Shown piece by piece: positions 50,282 to 61,200 of a DNA stretch of 64,000 nt; position 1 is the stretch's first letter; each line of letters opens with the position of its first letter. The position numbers and the translations under genes were made by a program. The DNA comes from Vanessa cardui. Lineage: Eukaryota > Arthropoda > Insecta > Lepidoptera > Nymphalidae. The notes below the pieces were generated by a model that worked only from the letters and a program-made list of their open reading frames with translations, did not search any database and was not told the origin of the DNA. Where the stretch lies: the NCBI RefSeq assembly GCF_905220365.1, contig NC_061129.1, positions 8,804,803 through 8,868,802 on the forward strand, in the 5' to 3' direction.

Positions 50282-50460
50282 CTTCACTAATACTATAAAT
50301 TTGAAAGCAAGTTTGTCTGTTACATCATAACTACTCAACTGATCATCATAAAATTGTCCGACTATCTGGTTCACTGGGAATAGCTATTGTTTATATAAAT
50401 AATTAAGTATATTCCTTTCCTTTATATCATTTGTGTGATAAAATGTTAAAAAGCTACTTT
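50282..50460 (-). repeat. Dispersed element, family G-like, 3' part
   Basis: On the + strand it begins cactaatactataaatttga followed by agtttgtctgttac, the complement-order of the family G terminus at 33050-33112. Diverged. Confidence 0.45.
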
Positions 50461-53258
50461 TTAAATACGCAGAAAAAAGTGAATCTTCAAAGCATACTAT
50501 TAATCAGCGTTATACAAAACGAGAGATATTTGCACAAGTAGCGCCAGCGAGAAGACTTTAATCAAAAATAAACTCATTTGAGTACACTTCAGTATAGACA
50601 CCTTAGTTATTACAGACGTGTGTGCTCAGTGGAGAGAATTGTGTATGTGTCTTTAAGGACGGAAGCCAATTCGAAATCATCTGAATAAAAATAAATAAAT
50701 ACACGTGTGTGTTAGGATATTTATAGCCGCTTATCCAAAGTAAAGTTTAAATTATCTAATCATTGATTGAATTGATGACCACAACAAAGTAACTGTATAT
50801 ATTTATGTATTGAAAAATATATATGTAATAATTCGTAAATATTTACGTGATATACTAACAACACGTTAAATCGTGCTCCTAAACAGAATACGGCAAAATA
50901 CAAACGGTTTTACCGTCCGATATTCTCAGATTAAATCCCAAATCGCTTTTCATGTAAATGAAGACGGAACTTTGAGCGAGTGTTCTCCTTGAGCTAAATT
51001 TAAGTATTTAATTTTTGCATTTTAACGTTCTCTTGGATTATTTGAAAATAATTCATTTCAATATTGACTGCCATAAATATATGCCATGAATAAACTCTTT
51101 TCGATAGGTAACAAACTTAATAATATTTTGTTTTCCTAAATTTTAGAACAGAGAAAATAAATACTCAAATCCATGAACTGTTTTATTAAAGAACTTACTT
51201 AATATTCGACGTAAAATGTTATACAACACCTAGCCTTTATGAATCTTCTGTTATTTATCTAAAAGTCGTTTAGAGAGGATCGCTGTTTCAACGATACGAC
51301 CTTTTGTACATAGCAATAATTTTAGATTTGTTACCGTTTTTTTAATTTACTTTTATTTATACTTTTTTGGCGTACAATAAAGACTACTCTATTTTCTACT
51401 GCAAATGTATTCTCCTTTGATATAATATTTGATACTATTATTCTGTTCTTAGTTTTTAATTAAATATTATTGTGTACCTGCTGTAGTGACCGGACAAGTG
51501 AAGTTAAATTAAAATCCTAGTTTTGTTCTCATCGCAATGGCGGTATTAAATTGGAATAACGCTTTGTGTTGAGTACAATTGTTTGTAAAACAAAATGTCA
51601 CTCATTCTTCGAACATACTTTTACATAGTTACATTAAAAAAGAAAATGTATTTATTAAGCCAATATAATCAGTTCTAAAATCGAACAGAATAATGAATAA
51701 ATTAATCCTATGTTGACGGTAATAATACAATTGATAGCAAATATGATAGCGATTTATCAATAAATACTCGTGACAAAGTTTAACGTGACGTGATGCAATT
51801 TTGGTTGACAAATTACCATTAATTACAGCGGTGCACGGTCGTGACTAAAACAATGATTAGTGAAATTAGCCCAGACGCGTAACCCTGTATTACGAGCGCA
51901 TTCAACGATAATTATGTAAATAGCCTGTTCAGGGATGCACGTGTCGATGGAGCGTCGTCTCTTATAACGCGTGAATTTAACGAGCGCGCAATATGCATTC
52001 CACGATAGTTTATGATATAACACAAATTTTGAGTTATTGTCAATACGCGCGATGCGACACAGGCATACGAGGAAGATGAATATGCTACTTAATGGCTTCT
52101 GGCTGCTATTAATATTAATTTATAAAGACATTTTCGGCCTTAGACCCTAGTTTAGACTATTCAATATTGGGTTTAACCATTTTGGTCTCCCAAATTAACC
52201 ATTTGAAACTAGTCGAAACATAAATGCCCATTACATTACATTTTACTCCAGCTTACCTTTGGGTGAGCGACTGTTGGATAGTATTAATTTCGAATTAATG
52301 TGTAATGGTCCACTGAGCTTGTACCTCTATAGTAAAATTTGCTTTTACAAGTTTAGACTTATACGTATATTTTATTACATAAAATGTCTTATGCCTTTTA
52401 AAATTAAAAGATACCAACGATTAGAGATTACAATAGAAAATTACGATAAGCCTAATTTTACAAGTAAACTTTTAAGACCCTTTAATCCCTTAAGAGGTTC
52501 GAAGAAAGCCGGTATTTTTTGTTTAGAAGGTAAGAAAGAGAGAACAATGGGCTCTTTACTATAATTTCACAAACAAATTACAATACCTACTCTTTTTCAT
52601 TAATTAAGGAGTTCGAAGTTAACTAGAAGGTACTCTTTTATAAAGTTACAGTTCTACCTTTTTATCTGTTTCTCATAGATTTTATATTTATCCTGCTATT
52701 TCAGTAAGTAGTAGTAAGAACTAGTAAATGAAAAATATAATGAATGGCCCCCTTTTAAAGAAATGATTAGTCAAAGGATTCAAAAAGAAAGTAACACCAT
52801 ATTTTATCTTCATTTAGCAGTCTACGTGCCTCTAGGTAAGCGATTACGTAATAAAAGGATTTGTGAAGGTAGCTTCCTCGGAGTAAGCATATACGTGTCA
52901 GAGATAGAAGCAAAAGTCACGAGGTTTTTATAAGTAATGTTCGTGGGTTAGATTTAAATAAATATTAAAAGAGGAGCAATTTTTCAACACGCTGGCGATG
53001 ATAATGACGCAATATATCAACGAACCGAGAGGGTAGGTAATTATTAACGTGATATCCGGCGATTCCATTTGTTTGTTTACATTTATGTTTCATATTTTCG
53101 CCAGTTAGCGTGTGGACAGTAGGTTATTTCGTTTGGCGCTGGGATGGCTCGAATGATTTATTGTTGCGTTGAATATGCATGTCGAGATGAAAAATGACGA
53201 CAAACGTGCGATAGTTAGTGTGTGGATGGATAGGATACATCGAGGAGCTATTGCAAGA

Positions 53259-53272
53259 CCCCCCCCCCCCCC
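53259..53272 (+). repeat. C14 homopolymer
   Basis: Fourteen consecutive C, an extreme outlier in an AT-rich intron. It is prone to slippage and to sequencing-length error. Confidence 0.9.
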
Positions 53273-53714
53273 GCGTCTATACCGAATACGTCACATTGCG
53301 GAAGTCGTTAAGAAGATAAATTGGAAAAAGCAGGATTTCTTAATCCTTTTAAAAGTAAAATTCTCTTCCTCGTTTTTAAAATGTGGTCTTGTTTTTTTCT
53401 TCATTCTAATAAATAGCGAAGAACGTTTACTTAATTATTAAAGTGTGTCTTTTGGCGAAACAATAAAATGAGATTAACATGGCTCGTAAAAATACGTCTT
53501 TTATAACGGTGTTATAGAATTTCGTCCCTCCTTAATGAGATAATGTTTTTTTTTTCTGCACTTCATATCGTGTACAACATGAAATGAAAATGAATGAAAA
53601 ACGATAAAACATTTGTGCCAAAAATAAAACAAAAAACTGGTTTGTAATTAAAATGTATAAACTTCGAAATAAGATTAAATGTTACTTAATAAGTTTTAAA
53701 CCGCGTGTAATCCA

Positions 53715-53780
53715 CACTGGGACAGCGACGTAAGCTCCTAGTGATATACATATTATCACCATATTACGTACGTCCCAGTG
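53715..53780. other. 66-nt imperfect hairpin
   Basis: Three nested complementary blocks: cactgggac/gtcccagtg, acgtaa/ttacgt and gtgata/tatcac, with a 7-nt terminal loop and small internal loops (4/2 and 7/4 nt). The size is similar to a short pre-miRNA, but 21 pairs with these loops is weak for one. It could also be a small palindromic element. No known miRNA seed was recognised. Confidence 0.5.
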
Positions 53781-54834
53781 AAACAATAGCGTAAGTTTTA
53801 GTTTTGTAGCGAACCGGCTCAACGGTGGAACTTGCTGGGTTCATTAAGGGCCAGCGCATATTCTGTAGCTGCGTCTGCTGTTTTCCCCCCGCGGTTGTTC
53901 TACTCATAATATTTTCCTTTTAATTACTTAGATTTCTGATGTTGGTATTAAATGGAACAATATTTTTTTCACTTTGGGTCGAGCTATTTCCCGCCTAGCT
54001 GGTTAGACAAAACACGTTTTTCTTTTCAGTTGCAAAAGGAAAGTAAGTGTTTTTTTTTAATTTTATATTTGTTCTCATTTATAGCAGACTTAAGGAATTA
54101 ATTTAATTGCCTACTTTCGTGAAATTATAATGTTTGAATCATTGCGACCCGAAACCCTCAGCTCCCTTGTTCATCGTTAAAGGTAAGTATTCCATATAAA
54201 AAAATAATTACATGCAAACGAGATTTCTAATTTTGATGTCTTACTATACCTGGTCCTCGTCCTGGTGACAATTAAAGTTATTGAGTTTTGAGAAACGAAA
54301 TTCTTCACCATGAGATACAATGTGGGACGTTGTCTGTGTTAAATTTCCTAAGTCCCACGCATGATTGAATTGGATCGTGAGACCTGTGTTTTCGAACTCT
54401 CTTGTATTCGATACTATCGTTTTGGCTAAGATTCAGTACGGTTGTAATTTTGGTCTTATATATATTTCTTAAAAACAATATTTATTATGAATGAAAAGTT
54501 CTGGAAATTGTGAAATTTTATATAGTGTAATAACAGCTAGGTATTTTAGTATTTGATTTTAAGATCTGTAATAAAGTGAGATTAAGCGGTATTCTAGCGA
54601 TCTAGCTAATCAAATAGTATTAAATTAAAGCAGCTTCCGTTCTTAATGATTTACAAATTGACATTTAAGAAATTTAGTGAATATCTTCAAAAATCAACCT
54701 AATACTATTGTTCTTTGGATATAATCCTGTTTATTTACAAGATCAAAGGCTATATCTATACAACTGTTTTGCGTAAGAAGAAATTTCATGAACGAATACT
54801 AAATGTGCTAACATCGTTTTTTTTAATGTAATAA

Positions 54835-54898
54835 GTAGGTGGACAAGAAAAAAGGTCAGCTGATGGTTACTGGTTACAACCACTTATAGATATGTACA
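54835..54898 (-). repeat. Dispersed repeat fragment (family B-like)
   Basis: On the minus strand tctataagtggttgtaacca and gtaaccatcagctgaccttt resemble the distal part of family B. Short and diverged. Confidence 0.35.
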
Positions 54899-55440
54899 GT
54901 CGGGGTAAGAAATGTTTCGTCACTTTAAGATCTATTTTCGTGCGCCCAGTTTGAGCGATAATCTGCTTTACCGATCGAGAATGACATATTGCTTCGCAAT
55001 TATTTGATGTTTAATTTTAAAAGGTACTAAGAGCTTAAGGGTTATTAAAGTACTTAATTTGAAAACTGACGAAGGTTTTCTTACTCTGACTGTACATATG
55101 TATATTTTTAATTTAATTTTCAACACACACGGGCTCACAGTTGTTCGAGATTTTTTTACGTTTTTCTTGTTTACACTTTGGCGTTTTATATTTTTACTAA
55201 ACATCAGAAGATCGTCGCTGGTACTCATAGATATTGGGAAGTGTAAGAAATATTAGGAATGGAAAGTACACTCAATCTAAGTACTGTTCTTCGGTGATAG
55301 AATACGTGATGCGTCGGTGGTACCCAAATGGGTTTGCACAAATACCACAGAATAAATATAATAGTAACTCAATCCGAAACAATAAATTTAAATAAACATT
55401 TGTATAACATGTATAGTACGATTGATGAAAAATGGTAGGT

Positions 55441-55592
55441 AACTACTGAGTTTATTGCTGGTTTTCCCTAATATAATCTACGTTTCGAACCGTGAAATTT
55501 AATTTACAAATTCAATATTTTAAAATAACGATTCAAAAGTACTTGTAAAAAGTACTCGAATGAAGTTTTCGTCGATTTTGATTTTATTGTAT
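55441..55592 (+). repeat. Family A (non-LTR 3' UTR) fragment
   Basis: actactgagtttattgctgg, acgattcaaaagtacttgta and the end gtcgattttgattttattg match the order and tail of 27497-27665. Confidence 0.65.
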
Positions 55593-55869
55593 ATTTTACA
55601 ATGAATAAAGTTGGTATCAAGATTCAGTGATATGGGAAGTAATGATCACTTGTATTCGATATTTACGGTCTTACTTTTTGAACAATGTATTGAGAGAGTT
55701 TGTTTAAATTGCTTCTGTCTCTTTCTATTATTATTTATTAGGGAATCGAAAAACTAAGATGGACACTTTTATGGAACGAAGTTGCTTGTGCTATTTATTA
55801 TGTATTAAAGACTATGAAATAAATAATTTATAAAAATAAACCAACTTAAAAATTATAATCAGCTAATAA

Positions 55870-56147
55870 ATAAAAAATATATATCTATGAAACTACTAGA
55901 CCGATTTTAATAAAACTTACACTGTTACCTTATCTGAAGTGTACCTCATTTGGATTAAAAATGATCATCTCAATATTACTTAGTTTTCGAGGAATTCGTT
56001 GACAAAAATAAAAACATATACTCACTGAACCACACGATCTTGGAAGCCTAAATTAATCATCATACCCAAGAATAATCCAATTCTAAAAATGTTACTTACA
56101 TACATGTCCAACTGATAACCTCCTTTTTTAAGTAGTCTGTTAAAAAA
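55870..56147 (+). repeat. Dispersed element, family F copy
   Basis: Ends ctgataacctccttttttaa followed by gtctgttaaaaa, which matches the end of the 58025-58221 segment (ttgataacctcctccttttg). The body includes gaaactactagaccgatttt. The left end is approximate. Confidence 0.45.
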
Positions 56148-56504
56148 TGTAGTGTTGGGACTAACAGATAAAAAAAATGTTATATTAAACCATATAAAAT
56201 AGGAAGTGTAAGTAATATTATCAAATGGGCTTTTCCTTACGTAACGGTTTCTATGGACCATGTAAAAATAATTCGTTTCAAAAGCATACCGAACCACCTC
56301 ATAAACAACTTTTATGAGTAAAACTGTAAATGGTTCGTGTATTCGTCAACGTTCCGACAATTAATAAAAATCAATATAACACGGCGCTGGTGATCCGTCA
56401 TATGCTACAATTAAAACTATGAAGTAAATTGATTTGCAATAAAAATATTGTATATGAATCGTAAATGGAGCTAAAGTCGATTAGCCTTTCAAATAGAGGC
56501 ACAA

Positions 56505-57097
56505 AAATAAAATTTTAACAAAAAGAAAAACCGACTTCAAACAAAACACTATTTTAAAACAAATGAATATGCACGAAAAAGTAATAAAAATAATTGCGTA
56601 TTCAACATATTTTTTAGAGTCTTCCTAAGTTAAATGAAATGAAAAATATTAGACTACTTAAAAGTCGATTAACGATTATATCATGTAGTTATAGTTATTG
56701 GTATATTTGGAGCCGGTGTCAGCCACGGTGCCCTTGCCCCAACAATCAAAAGAAAGAAGCGATACGAGCCCCTTGATTGATCCAGTATATTATTGTGTAA
56801 AAGGTAATTTGTAAAAAACATATTTGTTAAAGTATTCTCGTATTGTTTTTTTGATAGATATACTGTAGGGTTTTATTGGCTGACACCGACTCCAAATATA
56901 CCAATAACTATAACTACATGATATAATCGTTAATCGACTTTTAAGTAGTCTAATATTTTTCATTTCATTTAACTTAGGAAGACTCTAAAAAATATGTTGA
57001 ATACGCAATTATTTTTATTACTTTTTCGTGCATATTCATTTGTTTTAAAATAGTGTTTTGTTTGAAGTCGGTTTTTCTTTTTGTTAAAATTTTATTT
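56505..57097. repeat. Near-perfect inverted repeat, 221-bp arms, 151-bp spacer
   Basis: The arms 56505-56725 and 56877-57097 are reverse complements with no gaps and a single mismatch (C at 56713). Each arm has a gaagtcggtttttcttttt-type end outward and a ggtgtcagcca end inward. The outward ends resemble the family F terminus seen at 58200. The 151-nt spacer is non-coding. It is a foldback transposable element or a recent inverted duplication. As transcribed intron it would form a hairpin of about 220 bp, a potential Dicer or ADAR substrate. Confidence 0.93.
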
Positions 57098-57448
57098 ATT
57101 TTTTGATTTTAAGTGAAGCTGATGTTGACTATTTTTTTTAATATGGATAGATTAAGCGTTCCGTTTATATGAGTCAGAAACTACTACGAGGACAATTTCA
57201 AAGGAAACTTGCGAATAAAGCAAAAATAGACTTTCGAAAATGCGGATTTAATACGTCACGCGGCGTAAACTACAAGGATCCCTCGAAAGAGCTGTAATCG
57301 AACTCAGCAAAAAAACTTTGAAAAAGACCAACTATATTTCGTACATCATATGACATCACATCATATACACAAAATTTGATTAAAGATAGTAAGAAATTCT
57401 GCCCCATATCGCACCCTAACTGCGAGCCGTATAGGAGTTCCATCACTA

Positions 57449-57696
57449 CATAGTATAAAACAAAGTCGCTTTCTCTGTCCCTATATCTTTAAATCTACGC
57501 AACGGATTTTGATGCGGTTTTTTTTAAAAGATAGTGTGATTCAAGAGGAAGGTTTGTGTGTATAATACATGAACAACATAGTAAAGAAACACTGATAATT
57601 TTAGAAGTTTGCGATGTGATGTCGTATATAAACAAATTCTGTAGTATATTTAGTATCAGTATTGCACCCGTGCGAAGCCGGGGTGGGTAGCTAGTT
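57449..57696 (+). repeat. Dispersed element, family D copy 2
   Basis: Begins acatagtataaaacaaagtc and ends ttgcacccgtgcgaagccgg...tagctagtt; matches 11688-12279 at both ends and at aaacactgataatttt. Confidence 0.7.
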
Positions 57697-58024
57697 GATT
57701 ATAATATTCGACTATGATAATTACATAAACATAACCACATTACGGAAGGTGACTCAAATATCCAAATAACCTATAAATAAAAGATTCGACCGAGTATCGC
57801 TGACGTTCTCCTCAGAATTGTTCCGTTCCCTTCCGTTCCGTTACTTTGTCATGGATCCTGTGCTCAGAACCTTACCAAACTTTCACCAAATTACCCTTGA
57901 AGTATATATTTTATAATAAAAAAAGAATTATCAAAATTGGTTTACGTGATTTTCAGTTATTCACCTATTTGTCGCGCATATACATAATGCAAATTTAAGA
58001 CTTATGTCGTTTTCACATGGATAC

Positions 58025-58134
58025 CATCGTCGGAAAAAAAAATAAAAAAAATGGGACCCCACGGGAAGCACTACCTTTCAAACAAAAAAAAAATTATCAA
58101 AATCGGTCCACCCAGTGAAAAGTTATGAGGTAAC

Positions 58135-58181
<47 letters not shown>

Positions 58182-58221
58182 GACGAATTGATAACCTCCT
58201 CCTTTTGGAAGTCGGTTGAAA
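58025..58221 (+). repeat. Dispersed element, family F copy with A37 tract
   Basis: Contains atgggaccccacgggaagca, aaatcggtccacccagtgaa, then 37 A from 58141 and gataacctcctccttttgga...gtcggttgaaaag. A familiar lepidopteran interspersed end; the long A run marks it as slippage-prone. Confidence 0.6.
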
Positions 58222-61200
58222 AGCGTTGATCCCGTACTCCAAACTTTCATTTTGTTTCAGCTATTAATTATCTCGATAATATTTAAGTTTTATTGTTTTT
58301 TTACCAAATCGGATATCTATTTCATATGATTGACCTGTGCGTTTGTGAATAATTTTTACTGTGGTAAAAAATTAAAGTACTTTTACCTCTGTACCCGCGA
58401 TAAGTTAAATTGTTATGCGTATCATAAAAAAACGTTCCGCATAGAAACGTCGCACATAAATTCGACCTTAAAATTTTACTTACATTTTCAACGTATATAA
58501 CACATTTTTTTTATAGTTCAACACATTTTGGTTACCTTAGACGACGCCTAATAGATACATGTATTTTTGAAGATAATTTATTTGGAACAATAACTTTCCG
58601 TGACGTAATTGTAATCGCTTTGATTGTTTGAAGTTCAAACATTGACAAATCTCTAAATGTTGAGGTCTCCAGAGTTCGATTAAATGTATGCCACATGTAA
58701 ATGACTTTGCTTGAGTGAGTTTGTGAATCACGCACACGTCTCAGAAACTTATGCACGCTGAGTTTACTTGTGAGTTTTTGAGTCTGAGTTTGCACAGATG
58801 ACTAAGGCACTTTTATGGATTTGTGGGAACCTTTTTTTCATATAGTGATGATACCTTATTTAAATAGTCAACAGAGTAAAAAGTATTAAAGATATGTTCG
58901 TTGTTTTACTAATATTTAAGTTTAATTTTTTTTTCTTTTTTTGGGTTTATGGGAAGTAAATTTATAATGTCTTTAAAGTCATCAATAAATATGGGAAATT
59001 TGTAAAGGGATTTTTATTTCATTATTAAGTTTTTTAAAATATTATAATAAGAACTATACATTATTTATATATTTTTTCATTTTATTCAATTGTATAGTAG
59101 AATAGATATACTATTATTACTTACTGACTTGAAATCGATGTCTCATCGGAATCTGGATAGCGCACACTTTAATTTAACTAAGTAATGGCTACGTCACGTA
59201 GTTAACATGGTACAATAATTGTGCCGTAATAGAAAACCGCTAAAAAATCCAAATTTTGTGGCAAATTAGAATGAAAACATCGTGGAGAATGAAAGCATGT
59301 AATCTTTTTCTCGAAGACATCGTGTCATTGAGTTTGTTATAAGATAATTTATTACTTCGTAAATTCTTCTGCGTCCTTCATCTCAGGGGATGGTTTGGGT
59401 TCCATAAATTTAAGTCTGGTTATTTATGAATACGATTCACAATAACCTATACATTATTCGTATAGAACTAACTTATGCTAATAATTAAATGCACTGCATG
59501 GTTCAGGGTTTTTTTTACTATATTTTAGGAGAACCTATGGAAGCATTTCCATCAATGCAAGATTAGGCTTGTGATTACGCATATCGCAAATTTGTATATA
59601 TCGTCGCTTTAAAAAAAAAGCACCTTAAATTGAGTGTTCATGTTCGGTTTTGAGTCCACTATCTTTAGATTAATATATTCAAATAAGAGGACCAACTCGT
59701 CCGTTGTAGAAATGTCTTTTTTAATAAATTTGAAACAAAGTTCAAATCGACATTTAATCTACCTATTTTTCGTTGATAATACTAAAAACCTCGACCGCAG
59801 ATAAGCAGAAAGGTAGACCATAGACTTTAGCGCGAGTGTCAACAACAATTGTGCAAAGTTTCAAGTTACAGTGCAACTGATGAATGATGCCTAAACTTTG
59901 AATACAAACTTAGATAAACATCCATTTATATAGGTACACAAGTTATCGTAATATACTTCATGCGCATGTGATGTATTGTTTCTTATTTTTATCGACTTTA
60001 GATTAGAGTTTCTCAATATTCGTCTGCAGGTCGTATATTGAAAATATCGACGAGTATTTTTTATATTTATAATTCGATAGCGATTATTATTTGTTATCGT
60101 TGCGTTGGGTTCCATATAAAAATTAACATTTTATTTAAAAAATGCAATAAATGTGTATACGATAGGAATATATTTTTGTTTGTTAATTGAAACAGCTTGG
60201 ACGCGTTTTAATTTCAGTTTGTACATCTATTCGTGTTATAGTTGTAATAAAAAAAATCCTATTTAATTGTTTCGACTGTTTTAAACGAGAGCAACTAATT
60301 TCAAATAATGTTCCTGACGATTATGAAAATTCACAAAGCGCCCATATGAATATATAAATAAAACTATTAAATGTTCGCATTGCACGTACTGTCGTATTCT
60401 GATAACTATTAAGCGAAGATAGCGAATGCAATCAAATTGCCCTTAATAAGTGATGGTATTGTTTCGGGCAGTTATTGCGATTCCGTTGCCGAGACACGTT
60501 TGGAATAAATTAAACTGCAATTTGGTGCCTTTAATAGGGAGTGTTGTTACGCCTTTGGTTAGACAGCCACTGGTGCAGCGATATGAACGGCATTCGAATG
60601 AATACACAAAGGCTGTGCCACATAGGTAGGGCATCGGTAATGCACCAGAGCAGATGATTGTTCTAAGTCTCTGTGGACCACTTCGGTGCCCACCTTTGTC
60701 GAGTTCGTTTGCTACAGTAAAATAATAATCCCATTTTCTTCGATGATTTTCGTTTAAAGAAATGAAAAAGTTTTTGTATTATTTTTAAATATGTATCGAT
60801 TGTTAAAATTATGAAAATGTTACTAATATATTTTCATAATATCATGTTAACATTTCAAATACTGTAGACCATAGTTTTGTGTATTTAAAAGTCGTTTTAA
60901 TAGGAACCTTATAATTATTACTTGGTGGTAGGGGTTTGTGTTAAGTCAGAGTATATACCATAATACTCGTTACATATACTACTTTATATGAGACTGTAAT
61001 TTTTGTTAATAATAAAAAAAGAGACAATATATTTCAATAAAAATTTATATCTGAAGAAAATGAATGATTTATCGGTGACTAAACTTTGACGAATAATGTT
61101 CATTTGAATTGAATCTGCGTTATGTCTCTAAACCTCTGTGACGTGAAGTAACTTATGCATGCGTACCAGAGGTTCGATGTCAATACACGAGCGGATAAGG

